From contig JAUNEG010000023.1 in NCBI GenBank assembly GCA_030525685.1, forward strand, positions 1 through 35,276: a stretch of 35,276 nt of DNA. Direction: 5' to 3'. Each line of letters begins with the position of its first letter. Positions within the stretch are counted from its first letter, which is position 1. A program made the position numbers and the translations under genes. This document shows positions 22,701 to 32,031 of the stretch, one piece after another. The notes below the pieces were generated by a model. That model did no database searches, had not been told where the DNA came from, and saw only the letters and a list, made by a program, of their open reading frames with translations. The stretch comes from Atopobiaceae bacterium (lineage in GTDB: Bacteria > Actinomycetota > Coriobacteriia > Coriobacteriales > Atopobiaceae).

Positions 22701-23113
22701 GGCTCCCACGCTCCTTCCGATTGTCTTTGGACTCAGATACGGCAACGCCGTCCGAGCGAGGAGGCCGAGGCCCCCGACCGCCCGGTGCAGCGGGGAACGG
22801 GCGCATCCCCTCGCCGTCCGCACCGCCCGTTCCCCCGGCAGAGGGGGCGCGCGGCGCCTCTGCCGCGCCAACCGCACGCGAGGGGTCGCCGACGGCCCTG
22901 CCGCCCGGCGCGCTCTCTCCATACGCCCCATCGATCCAGCCTCCTTGGTCGCACAAAAACAAAGGAGCCCCGGCGACCGCTCGCCGGGGCTCCCCCTGAT
23001 ACATATGAGACGCAATCGGGCGCGCGGCATCGTTTTGTCATCACCGCGCCGTGCGTCGAGATGAAAACAGGCTATCTACCTGCTGTTTCTTTCCCTGTGT
23101 TATCCATATTCTC
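22701..23113. other. Intergenic stretch between guaA and parA
   Basis: Besides the strong hairpin at 22964-22993 there is a weak leftward stem just past guaA (AAACAG 23065-23070 with CTGTTT 23083-23088). The 22701-22950 part is GC-rich and contains an open frame in phase with parA but no convincing protein. No other gene seen. Confidence 0.4.
22954..22993 (-). terminator. Rho-independent terminator downstream of guaA
   Basis: On the minus strand GGAGCCCCGGCGA (complement of 22981-22993) pairs with TCGCCGGGGCTCC (complement of 22964-22976) around a 4-nt loop, followed by TTTGTTTTTG. Stem of 13 bp and a T tract make this the clearest terminator in the window. Confidence 0.8.
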
Positions 23114-24703
23114 CTATTCCCACTCTATCGTGGCGGGCGGCTTGGGCGTGACGTCATACACCACGCGGTTCACGCCCGGGACCTCGGCCACGATGCGGCC
23201 CGAGATGCGCGCGAGCACCTCGTAGGGCAGGCGCGCCCAGTCCGCGGTCATCGCGTCGGAGCTCTCAACCGCGCGCACGATCACCGGGCGCGCGTACGTG
23301 CGCTCGTCGCCCATAACGCCCACGCTGCGGATGTCGGGCAGGACGGCAAAGTACTGCCAGCAGCTGTGCTCGGAGTTGCGCTCGCCCGTCTCCTCACAGA
23401 GGCGCTCGTTGTAGGCGTCCAGCTCCTCGCGCACGATGGCGTCGGCGTTCTTGAGAATCTCCAGCTTCTCGTAGGTCACCTCGCCGATGATGCGGATCGC
23501 CAGGCCCGGACCCGGGAACGGCTGACGGTAGACCATGCGGTCCGGCAGCCCCAGCGCCACGCCCAGCTCGCGCACCTCGTCCTTGAAGAAGTGGTCGAGC
23601 GGCTCGATCAGGTCGAAGTGCACGCCCTCAGGGAAGGGGATCAGGTTGTGGTGGCTCTTGATCGTGGACGCCTTGCCGCCCGTCTTGCGCGCGCCGGACT
23701 CGATGATGTCCGGGTAGATGGTGCCCTGCGCGAGCATCTCCACGCCGCCGATGCGCTGCGCCTCGTCGAAGAAGACCTTCCAGAACTCGGAGCCAATGCG
23801 GCGGCGCTTCTCCTCCGGCTCGGTCACGCCGGCGAGCAGGCGCTCGTAGCGCTGCTCGGCGTGCACGTACACGAGCGGCACCTGGAACTGGTCGCGGAAG
23901 ACCTCCTCAACCATCTCCGGCTCGCCCTTACGCAGCATTCCGTGGTTCACAAAGACGCAGGTCAGCTGGTCGCCAATCGCACGGTGCACGAGCGCGGCCA
24001 CCACGGAGGAGTCCACGCCGCCGGAGAGGCCCAGAATCACCTTGCGGTCGCCCACCTGCGCGCGAATCTCCGCGACCTTCTCGTCAATGATGTTGTCCAT
24101 GGTCCAGGTGGCATCGAGCCCGCAGATGTCAAAGAGGAAGTTCTCCAGCAGCCTGCGGCCATGCTCGGTATGACGCACCTCCGGGTGGAACTGCGTGGAG
24201 AAGAGCTTGCGCTCGGCGCACTCCATGGACGCCACCGGGCACACGTCCGTGTGCGACGTGACGGCGAAGCCCTCGGGCACGCGGCTCACGGCGTCGCGGT
24301 GGCTCATCCAGACGGTCTGCTCCTCGGGCGTACCCGCGAACAGCGCGGACTCGCCGTCGCGCACGATGGTCGCCGGGCCGTACTCGCCCACCTCGGAGTG
24401 CGCGACCTCGCCGCCCAGCGCCACGGCCATGGTCTGGTGACCGTAGCAGAAGCCCAGCACCGGCAGGCCGAGCTCGAAGATCGCGGGGTCAACGGTCGGC
24501 GCGTCCTCGGCGTACACGCTCGCCGGGCCGCCGGAGAGGATCAGTGCGGAGGGGCCCATGGCGGCGAGCTCGTCCGCGGGGATGTCGCACGGCACGATCT
24601 CCGAATAGACGTGCAGGTCGCGCACGCGGCGGGCGATGAGCTGGCCGTACTGGGCGCCGAAGTCCAGAACCGCCACGAACTGCCTGGGCGTAGCCTCGCT
24701 CAT
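23114..24703 (-). CDS. guaA: GMP synthase (glutamine-hydrolysing)
   Basis: Start ATG 24703 with GGGAGAAG upstream gives 529 residues, the usual length. The enzyme converts XMP, ATP and glutamine to GMP in the cytosol. The N-terminal class-I amidotransferase has Cys86 in GFCYGHQ and His173/Glu175 in FHPE. The ATP-pyrophosphatase domain has the P-loop SGGVDS (227-232). The C-terminal dimerisation domain ends PKPPATIEWE, as in nearly all GuaA. It is single, intact, and divergent from the LCP gene. Its 3' end borders the parAB accessory region; guaA ends are well-known integration sites. Confidence 0.98.
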   Translation of the reverse strand: MSEATPRQFVAVLDFGAQYGQLIARRVRDLHVYSEIVPCDIPADELAAMGPSALILSGGPASVYAEDAPTVDPAIFELGLPVLGFCYGHQTMAVALGGEVAHSEVGEYGPATIVRDGESALFAGTPEEQTVWMSHRDAVSRVPEGFAVTSHTDVCPVASMECAERKLFSTQFHPEVRHTEHGRRLLENFLFDICGLDATWTMDNIIDEKVAEIRAQVGDRKVILGLSGGVDSSVVAALVHRAIGDQLTCVFVNHGMLRKGEPEMVEEVFRDQFQVPLVYVHAEQRYERLLAGVTEPEEKRRRIGSEFWKVFFDEAQRIGGVEMLAQGTIYPDIIESGARKTGGKASTIKSHHNLIPFPEGVHFDLIEPLDHFFKDEVRELGVALGLPDRMVYRQPFPGPGLAIRIIGEVTYEKLEILKNADAIVREELDAYNERLCEETGERNSEHSCWQYFAVLPDIRSVGVMGDERTYARPVIVRAVESSDAMTADWARLPYEVLARISGRIVAEVPGVNRVVYDVTPKPPATIEWE

Positions 24704-24873
24704 AGGTGTCTTCTCCCTTTGTTGGTGCCGATCATCATCAAACAGTGACAGTTTATAGAGAATAGCGCGATTTTTGGGCACTTACACTCAGGCAACATCT
24801 CGCTTGCCTACCATTGACAGGTCCGACCGTCCTTCTGACGGGGCATTGCCCCGAAAGGCATTAGGGAGGCCCC

Positions 24874-26388
24874 TTGGCCGAAAGAAAGCCCCATCGTCGC
24901 ATGACAAGCGCCGAGCAGGTCCGACTCTCGCAGAGCCGACACGGCGCCGGAATGTCCTCGCAGGCTCCCAGCACGAGCCGTCGCTCCTCCTCTTCTTCCC
25001 CGCGCCACGCAGCCAGCCGCGCGGAGGGTATCGGGTCCTACACCACCCGTCGCAGGAAGAAGCGTCGCGGGCGCGTGCTGCGCGTTCTTCTCGTCACGCT
25101 CCTCGTCGCCTTCGTCGGCGTGGGCGCCGCCGCTGCCGCCTACATAATCCGCATCAACAGCGCCCTCAGCCAGAACGTCCCCGACGAGCTCAAGGCGCAG
25201 CTCACCGAGCCCGTCAGGCCGCAGGACCCCTTCTACATGCTGCTTCTGGGCGTCGACAAGAGCGAGGGGCGCGCCGAGTCCTGGGGCTCCGACGCCTCCA
25301 ACTTCCGCTCCGACACGATCATCCTCGCCCGCGTCGACGCCCCGGCGCAGAAGGTCACGCTCATCTCCATCCCGCGTGACACCATGGTCGACATGGGCGT
25401 CAACGGCACGTGCAAGATCAACGACGCCTACTCGATCGGCCAGGGCGCCTACATGATGGAGGTCGTCGAGGACTTTGCCGGCGTAGAGATCTCCGCCTAC
25501 GCCGAGATCGACTTCGAGCAGCTCATCTCCATCGTCGACGCCATCGGCGGCATCGACGTCACCCTCCCGGTCGACGTCGTGGACGAGCGCTACGCCCACA
25601 TCAACCTCGAGGCGGGCGAGCATCACCTCGACGGCAAGACCGCCCTCGCGCTCGCGCGCTCGCGTCACGCCTATGACGCCTACGGCGGAGGCGACTTCTA
25701 CCGCGCCGCCAACCAGCGCATGATCATCGGCGCCATCGTGAAGAAGATCCTGAAGCTCGACCCGGTCACCATGGCCAACACCGTCTCCACGCTCGCCGAG
25801 AGCGTTACGGTCTACCCCCTGAGCGTCACTGACATCGTGAGCCTCGCGATGCAGTTCCAGGACTTCGACGTGGACAGCGGCTTCTACTCCGGCCAGACGC
25901 CCACCGACTCCCAGTACATCAACGACCTCTGGTACGAGATCCCCATCGAGTCCTCCTGGATGGAGATGATGGAGCGCGTCGACGCCGGCCTGCCCCCGTA
26001 CGAGGACGAGAGCCAGGACCTCACCGGGGGCGTCGCCGGCTCCATCGGCGTCAGCTCCTCGTCCCAGGCCGAGGACGACGCCGCGAACTCCACCGACGAG
26101 CCGACCTTCTCCGGCAGGGTGCTCGTCCTCAACGGCACCGAGGTGAGCGGCCTCGCGGCGAGCAAGTCCACCGAGCTCGAGGGCGCGGGCTTCTCCCCCT
26201 ACGCCGACAGCGACGAGTCCATGGACCACACGGCCTCGTGGGTCTACTACAACGGCGGCTCCCGCTCCGCGGCGCTCGGCGTGGCCCAGACGCTCGGCAT
26301 CAGCGAGGGCAACGTCGCGGAGAACACCGAGGGGTACTCCACGGACTACGACGTCGTCGTGGTGCTCGGGACCGACCAGGCGGAGTAG
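24874..26388 (+). CDS. LytR-CpsA-Psr (LCP) family glycopolymer transferase with LytR_C domain
   Basis: TTG 24874 is chosen for its AGGGAGG; ATG 24901 is an alternative. The 504-residue protein has a long basic, Ser-rich cytoplasmic N-terminus and one membrane helix (about 68-92). An extracellular LCP domain follows: FYMLLLGVDKSEG, SDTIILARVD, ISIPRDT with its Arg, and LDGKTALALARSRH. A C-terminal LytR_C domain (~410-500) ends in DVVVVLG. LCP enzymes attach teichoic-acid-like or capsular polymers to peptidoglycan from lipid-linked precursors. It is divergent from guaA (170 bp) and convergent with ychF across the repeat element. Confidence 0.92.
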   Translation: MAERKPHRRMTSAEQVRLSQSRHGAGMSSQAPSTSRRSSSSSPRHAASRAEGIGSYTTRRRKKRRGRVLRVLLVTLLVAFVGVGAAAAAYIIRINSALSQNVPDELKAQLTEPVRPQDPFYMLLLGVDKSEGRAESWGSDASNFRSDTIILARVDAPAQKVTLISIPRDTMVDMGVNGTCKINDAYSIGQGAYMMEVVEDFAGVEISAYAEIDFEQLISIVDAIGGIDVTLPVDVVDERYAHINLEAGEHHLDGKTALALARSRHAYDAYGGGDFYRAANQRMIIGAIVKKILKLDPVTMANTVSTLAESVTVYPLSVTDIVSLAMQFQDFDVDSGFYSGQTPTDSQYINDLWYEIPIESSWMEMMERVDAGLPPYEDESQDLTGGVAGSIGVSSSSQAEDDAANSTDEPTFSGRVLVLNGTEVSGLAASKSTELEGAGFSPYADSDESMDHTASWVYYNGGSRSAALGVAQTLGISEGNVAENTEGYSTDYDVVVVLGTDQAE

Positions 26389-26425
26389 CGCGACAGGAGC
26401 AGGGGGGCAGCGGTCGCCGCAGCTT

Positions 26426-26651
26426 GCTTAGGAATTCGAGGTAAGTGTAGTCTCCACCGCGTTCTCCGCTTAGCAATCTTGGGTTGTTGTAGGTTAGCCA
26501 CGGGCTGTCGCGACGCCGCGCCAAAGAAAGCCCAGTTGACGCCCCTCCTTCTCGCCATCTGTAGTGGCGAGAAGGACGCGGACGGTACAACTACCCCGGA
26601 TTCTTAAGCCTGCAGACAGCCGAGAGATGCAACTACCCCAGATTCTTAAGC
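26426..26651. repeat. Palindromic repeat element: two sites, hairpin, two inverted sites at 42-bp pitch
   Basis: Two 22-bp copies related to the complement of CTACCCCRGATTCTTAAG start at 26426 and 26468. Two forward copies start at 26588 and 26630. The pitch is exactly 42 bp in both arms. The centre holds a perfect 10-bp stem CCTTCTCGCC (26547-26556) / GGCGAGAAGG (26566-26575). Forward copies differ at one base (R); inverted copies are more diverged. It lies between convergent genes. Same design as the element at 31781-32014. Confidence 0.7.
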
Positions 26652-26697
26652 AGTGGCACACGGGATGGCGACGTGCGGCCTGACACCCCTACGTACC

Positions 26698-27774
<1,077 letters not shown>

Positions 27775-27815
27775 GTTCTTCTCCTTACCTCAGACGAGTG
27801 ACGTCAGACGTCCCG

Positions 27816-29090
27816 TCACCCCTGGTCATCCAGCTTCTCCAGGGCGTCGGCCATGCGGTTCAACTGCTTCTTGCCCTTCTCCACGTACTCGCCCGCCTTG
27901 GCCTTGGCGGCGGCCTTCTTGCGGGCGACCTCCTCGGCGACCTTGTCCGGGACCACGAGCTCGCTCGTGTCCATGGGCCCCATGGAGAGCGCCCCGTCCT
28001 CGCAGGCCGTCACGCAGGCCCCGCAGCTCACGCAGTAGGCGCTCTGCACGCTCACCTGGCCGTCGCGGTCGAGGTCGATGGCGTGGAGCGAGCAGGTCTT
28101 GGCGCAGTCGCCGCACATCGTGCAGAGGGAGTGGTCGCACACGGGGACCTCGAGCTTCACGAACTCCGCCAGGCCCTCGTCGTGCTGGAGCGCGCCCATC
28201 ATGAGCTTGCGCCCCTGCGTCAGGAGGCGCGGGTGGTTGTTGGAGGACTTGGAACCCACGGAGTTCTCCAGCTCCTTCTGGAGCCGGTTCAGGCGCTGCG
28301 AGTGGTCGGAGATCTTCTGCGCCACCGCCTTGGCGCCGGCGAGCGCCGGGTTGGTGCGCGTGACCAGGCGCTCGACCGAGGTCACGGCCCCGCTCACGAA
28401 CTGGCTGCGCTTGTAGGCGCGCGTGTACTCGTGGGTCATCTCCGACTCGTCGACCTCGAGGCCGAGCGCGGCATCGGCCCACTCCTCCGCCGTGGCGATG
28501 GCGTCGACGTAGGTCTGCTCGCCCGTGGTCGTGCGACAGCGGTCGCAGATGCCCACGGGCAGATAGACGCTGATGTTGTCGTAGTCCGCAAGCAGGGAGA
28601 ACCAGAGGTCGCGCGAGACAGCCCCCACGCAGGCGAGAACCACCTCGTTGCCCCTGGGCAGCCGCTTGAGGGCGCGCGTGCACGTCACGTAGCACCGCTC
28701 GTAGGAGGAGGCCACGCGGGCGATCTGGTCGTAGACCTGGCGCGGCATGTGCCGGCGGGTGGAGAACGTGTCGGTTGGGCAGACGGCGGCGCACAGGCCG
28801 CACTTGCGGCAGTCCTCCGTGACCGCGACGGTCTTCTCGTTGATCGTGATCGCGTGCGTGGGGCACACGTCGAGACAGCGCGAGCACACGTCCGTGCGCC
28901 CGGAGGAGACGCGCAGGCAGCGGCCCGAGTTGGCGAAGGGCTTCTCCTTGTAGTCGGCGGGGTTGAAGACCTTGCGCTCGCCCTCCTCGTCCATGAGGGA
29001 GCCCACCATCTGGTTGGGCATCTCCTTGAGGGAGCGCCAGTCGCTCTGGAGGTCTATGAGCTCATCGAGAAAATCTCTCTTCTCGGCCAC
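27816..29090 (-). CDS. 4Fe-4S dicluster-type ferredoxin-like protein
   Basis: GTG 29090 follows GGGAGGG. The 424-residue protein has two ferredoxin modules. The N-terminal pair is CSRCLDVCPTHA and CRKCGLCAAVCPTD (about 69-105). The C-terminal pair is CTMCGDCAKTCSLHA and CVSCGACVTACEDGA (about 323-370). The middle (~115-300) has further Cys (CYVTCTR, CDRCR) and resembles the HdrA/NapF-associated proteins of coriobacteria. The C-terminus is a Lys/Ala-rich helix. It probably transfers electrons; partner and donor are unknown. Convergence with no other redox gene nearby gives no pathway clue. Confidence 0.8.
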   Translation of the reverse strand: MAEKRDFLDELIDLQSDWRSLKEMPNQMVGSLMDEEGERKVFNPADYKEKPFANSGRCLRVSSGRTDVCSRCLDVCPTHAITINEKTVAVTEDCRKCGLCAAVCPTDTFSTRRHMPRQVYDQIARVASSYERCYVTCTRALKRLPRGNEVVLACVGAVSRDLWFSLLADYDNISVYLPVGICDRCRTTTGEQTYVDAIATAEEWADAALGLEVDESEMTHEYTRAYKRSQFVSGAVTSVERLVTRTNPALAGAKAVAQKISDHSQRLNRLQKELENSVGSKSSNNHPRLLTQGRKLMMGALQHDEGLAEFVKLEVPVCDHSLCTMCGDCAKTCSLHAIDLDRDGQVSVQSAYCVSCGACVTACEDGALSMGPMDTSELVVPDKVAEEVARKKAAAKAKAGEYVEKGKKQLNRMADALEKLDDQG

Positions 29091-29168
29091 GCGGTCCGCC
29101 CTCCCCGTTCACCTTGCGGCGTTCGTTTCACGAAGTTTCATTGTACGCCCTGTGCGCCCCTGACGGCG

Positions 29169-30239
29169 TCAGATGAAGGCGTCGGGCGCCGCCTCGCTGA
29201 GACGACCGCCGAAGAGCGAGAGGAGCCGTGCCTGGGCGCAGACGAGCGGGGTGTTGCGGCTCCTGATCGGCACGGTCATGGAGCGGGCCGCTGGCCCCCT
29301 CGGGTGTCCCAGGCTCGCGGCGAGCTGGGCGTGGTCGGTACCGATCATGTGCGAGACGATCCTGCGCTGCTCCGCGGCGGACAGCGGGCTCCCCTTCCCG
29401 CACACGCCCTCGATGCAGGCGACCAGACGCTCCATGTAGCGGCTCTGGAGCATCTCCATGCTCGCGGCGTCACCCTCGAGGCCCCAGTGGCGATAGAGGG
29501 CGAGGAGGTTCTCGCGCTCGGACTCGAGGCGACGGCAGCTCTCGACGACCGAAGAGGCGCGGGGCCGTTCCGCGACCCGACGGCCCACCCGGTAGGACAC
29601 GCCCTCCAGGACGCCCACGCGCTCGACGTCCGCCAGGTACTCGAGCACGAAGGGGTGGTCGGTGGGGCTGCCCGCCTGGAAGGCGAGCCCGAGCCGCCCG
29701 ATGCGCTCGCGGTCGAAGAGCTTGGCGCTCGCGGGCAGGAGCTGACCGGAGTCGAAGAGCCTCCAGGCCGCCGCGCGGAAGTCGTGCTGGGTGAGAAAGA
29801 CCGTCTCGTCGCCGGAGAGCTCGGTCTCCGAGACGCGGCCCGCGCCGCTGGCGAGGCTCAGCCCGATGCCGCCCACCACGAGCTCGAGGGAGCGCGCTTC
29901 GGCGAGGTCGACGAGGCCGGCGAGGGCCCCCGCGGCGAGCCAGCCATCCGCGTCCATGACCAGGACGTAGCTGCCGCGCGCCCGCTCGAGGGCGACGTCG
30001 AGGGCCGCCTGTCGACCGCAGCGGTCCGCACGGACGAGATCGATGCGCAGGTCGCGCTCGGTCATCGCCTCGACCTGGCGCACCGTGGCGTCCTCGGAGC
30101 CGGCATCGACCACGATGAGCTCGAGGTCCCTCAGGGACTGGTTCTGGACGCTCTCGACGGCGCGACGCACGGACCCCTCGGCGTCATGGGACACCATGAG
30201 CACCGAGACGACCGGGGTTGTTGACACGCCGTGGGCCAT
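29169..30239 (-). CDS. Family 2 glycosyltransferase
   Basis: ATG 30239 has GGAAGGGACGG upstream. The 356-residue protein starts VVSVLMVSHDAEGSVRRAVE and ELIVVDAGSEDAT, the GT-A nucleotide-binding fold. The metal-binding DxD is MDADG near residue 97. The usual C-terminal ED/QxxRW block is not obvious; the second half is helical. It likely adds a sugar to a lipid- or wall-linked polymer. It sits between the Fe-S protein gene and the LCP-like gene; the two LCP-type genes nearby hint at envelope glycopolymer work. Confidence 0.85.
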   Translation of the reverse strand: MAHGVSTTPVVSVLMVSHDAEGSVRRAVESVQNQSLRDLELIVVDAGSEDATVRQVEAMTERDLRIDLVRADRCGRQAALDVALERARGSYVLVMDADGWLAAGALAGLVDLAEARSLELVVGGIGLSLASGAGRVSETELSGDETVFLTQHDFRAAAWRLFDSGQLLPASAKLFDRERIGRLGLAFQAGSPTDHPFVLEYLADVERVGVLEGVSYRVGRRVAERPRASSVVESCRRLESERENLLALYRHWGLEGDAASMEMLQSRYMERLVACIEGVCGKGSPLSAAEQRRIVSHMIGTDHAQLAASLGHPRGPAARSMTVPIRSRNTPLVCAQARLLSLFGGRLSEAAPDAFI

Positions 30240-30354
30240 TCCGTCCCTTCCGTCACACGGAAACGCACACGAGGGAACGACTCCTAGGTTATCAGCGTCG
30301 GGTGACGCCCGACGCGTCGCAGAAAAACGACAGAGAAGCGGGGGCGGGGATGCG

Positions 30355-31152
30355 CTAGGCGGTGACGAAGCGACCTATGGCGACGTTGAGCTGCGTCTTG
30401 TCCAGCGTCTGACGACCGGTCTCGGCGGCGGCGCCGTCCTCGTTGGTCGCCACCTCGGCGACGAGCGCGGCGTCGGAGACGGCGAGGTTGGCCCTCCCGA
30501 CCGCGGCGAGCCGCTCGGCGAACGCGAGCAGGCCGACGGCGTCCATGTTCGTCCTGATCTTCGAGAGGAACCCGGAGGCGCTGCGGACGAGGTTGTCCGA
30601 CCCCGACCCGGCGAGCTGTGCCGCCTCCTCGATCACGTCGCCCGTCGCGAGGATGACGCTGTCAAAGCTCACACCCGCGGCAAGACCGAGCTGGAGCACG
30701 CAGGCGGCGCAGCCCTGCGACGAGAAGAGCTCCGCGAGGGTCGTGGGCGTCTCGTCGACCGTGAGCGCGAGGTCGACGGGGACGTTCACGAGGGCCGCGG
30801 TGCCCTGCGTGGCGTTAACCGACAGGATGCGCGCTGCCGTGAGGGTGCCGCCCGTCTCGTCCAGCCCGTCGGCGGTGAGCAGGAGCGTGATGCTGATGTC
30901 GTCCTCGGAGACGGCGTAGCCACCCGACGGTCCCGCCTCGTCGTACTGGGCGAGAGTGACCACGGCGTCCGACAGGGAGCCGTCGCCCAGGCGGCTCTCG
31001 AGGCTCGCCCGGTTCCAGGCGAGGTACGCCACGGCGGCCGTGGCTGCGAGGGCGGCGACGGCGACGATGGCGCCGATGAGGTTGCGGTGGGCGCTCGGCT
31101 CCGGGACGTCCGTGCGCTCGAAGCGCTCGCGATTTCTCACAATGAGGCTCAT
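30355..31152 (-). CDS. LCP-like membrane-anchored protein lacking the catalytic Arg
   Basis: ATG 31152 has GGAGGGCCGC upstream; the frame is open 26 codons earlier without a site. The 265-residue protein has a cytoplasmic basic N-terminus and one membrane helix (about 25-47). An extracellular part resembles the LCP fold in order: ITLLLTADG, LTAARILSVNAT, ALVNVPVDLAL. In the true LCP at 24874 the matching segment is ISIPRDT; here the Arg is Val. It has a CAAC pair. It is short for an LCP and lacks the HxLDGxxALxxxRxR block. Perhaps a non-catalytic regulator or a diverged paralogue. Confidence 0.6.
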   Translation of the reverse strand: MSLIVRNRERFERTDVPEPSAHRNLIGAIVAVAALAATAAVAYLAWNRASLESRLGDGSLSDAVVTLAQYDEAGPSGGYAVSEDDISITLLLTADGLDETGGTLTAARILSVNATQGTAALVNVPVDLALTVDETPTTLAELFSSQGCAACVLQLGLAAGVSFDSVILATGDVIEEAAQLAGSGSDNLVRSASGFLSKIRTNMDAVGLLAFAERLAAVGRANLAVSDAALVAEVATNEDGAAAETGRQTLDKTQLNVAIGRFVTA

Positions 31153-31186
31153 GCGGCCCTCCGCTCTCCGCTCTCCTGAAAGACGC

Positions 31187-31780
31187 TTAGAACAGGATAC
31201 CCAAACCTCCCACGGCGAGGCCAGTCGCAACGGCCACGGCGTAGACGAAGGCGGTGACCGCAGCGTTCTGTCGGGCGTCCGCGTTGGTCCGCCAGAGCAC
31301 GAGAAGGCCCATGCCGCCAGAGGCGAGGAGCGCGCCCGGGGCGTCCTGCCCCATGTATTCGATCACGAGGCCGAATGCGAACGTGACGACGAGTATGAAG
31401 AGCGTGACCTGCACCGTGTGGACGAGCGCGGAGCGCACGATGCCCCAGCGCCCGTGATCGTGGTGCCCGTGTCCGTCGTCGGCCTCGTCGCAGTGGCAGT
31501 GCTCGCGCGCGCAGAGCTCGTGGATGTGGAGCCTGCCGTCGCCGGACCGTCTCCAGGCGCGGAGCGTCGCGTCGACCGCGAGGCCCACGACGGCGCCCAC
31601 GACGACCTTGAGCGCCACGATTCCCGCCAGCTCGTCCAGGGGCGCCTGGTGGGCGAGAAACACCGGGATCATCTCGTCGGAGGTGGAGAGTATCACGGCG
31701 ACCAGCGTTCCGACCGTGACCACGCGGCCCGCGCAGAGCGTCGCCGCCATCGCCGAGAAGCCGCACTGCGGCAGCGCGGC
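31187..31780 (-). pseudogene. Putative heavy-metal/manganese exporter (ArsP_2-like), N-terminus missing
   Basis: The C-terminal ~195 residues read PQCGFSAMAATLCAGRVVTV and LSTSDEMIPVFLAHQAPL, a His/Cys-rich cytoplasmic loop (HELCAREHCHC, DDGHGHHDHG) and two to three more helices, ending GLAVGGLGILF. This matches the second half of 10-TM putative metal exporters, with PQCGFS and STSDEM as signature strings. Upstream of PQCGFS the frame reads straight into the repeat element at 31781-32014, and the first half is absent. An internal ATG at 31750 could still start a fragment. It looks like a gene cut by the repeat element or by a rearrangement that left it there. Confidence 0.65.
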
Positions 31781-32014
31781 CGTCCCGGAATTGGCGGGGT
31801 TCTCCGCGCTGGCGGCACGGTCGTCCCGGAATCGGCGGAGTTCTCCGCCCGACAGGTTTTCTTGTCCCAAGAATGGCAATGTTCTCCCTGATGGGAGCCA
31901 TTCGGCTGGGGAACCTCCTGCTTTCCGGGACGAGAAGAGCGCGCGACCGGAGAACCCCGCCAATTCCAAGACAAGGGAAGCTCGCATCCGGAGAATTCTG
32001 CCGTTTTCGGGACG
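31781..32014. repeat. Palindromic repeat element: three sites then three inverted sites at 41-bp pitch
   Basis: Three 26-bp copies of the pattern GTCCC-NNNNN-GGC-NNN-GTTCTCC start at 31781, 31822 and 31863. Three inverted copies start at 31907, 31948 and 31989. The pitch is 41 bp in every case and the centre is only 18 bp. Copies A and B differ at two bases; the rest are more diverged. The whole block could form a long hairpin if transcribed. It joins the truncated exporter gene to the truA 3' end. Confidence 0.8.
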
Positions 32015-32031
32015 GGCGCCGGCCGGTGGCC

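Noticed and set aside
22701..22931. N-terminal extension of ParA from ATG 22931 (good AAGGAGG)
   Set aside because: The extra 77 residues are Arg/Ala/Pro-rich and unlike ParA; the Walker A motif is at the expected place from 22700.
26426..26651. CRISPR array or terminator cluster
   Set aside because: Only two copies per orientation with 20-bp gaps; the fixed pitch and inversion do not fit either type.
27798..30224. An 808-codon rightward frame opposite the Fe-S and glycosyltransferase genes
   Set aside because: Antisense shadow; the opposite strand has clear Cys motifs and a GT-A fold.
31781..32014. Regularly spaced repeats as a CRISPR array
   Set aside because: Copies switch orientation in the middle, are divergent, and leave only ~15-bp gaps; no cas genes nearby.
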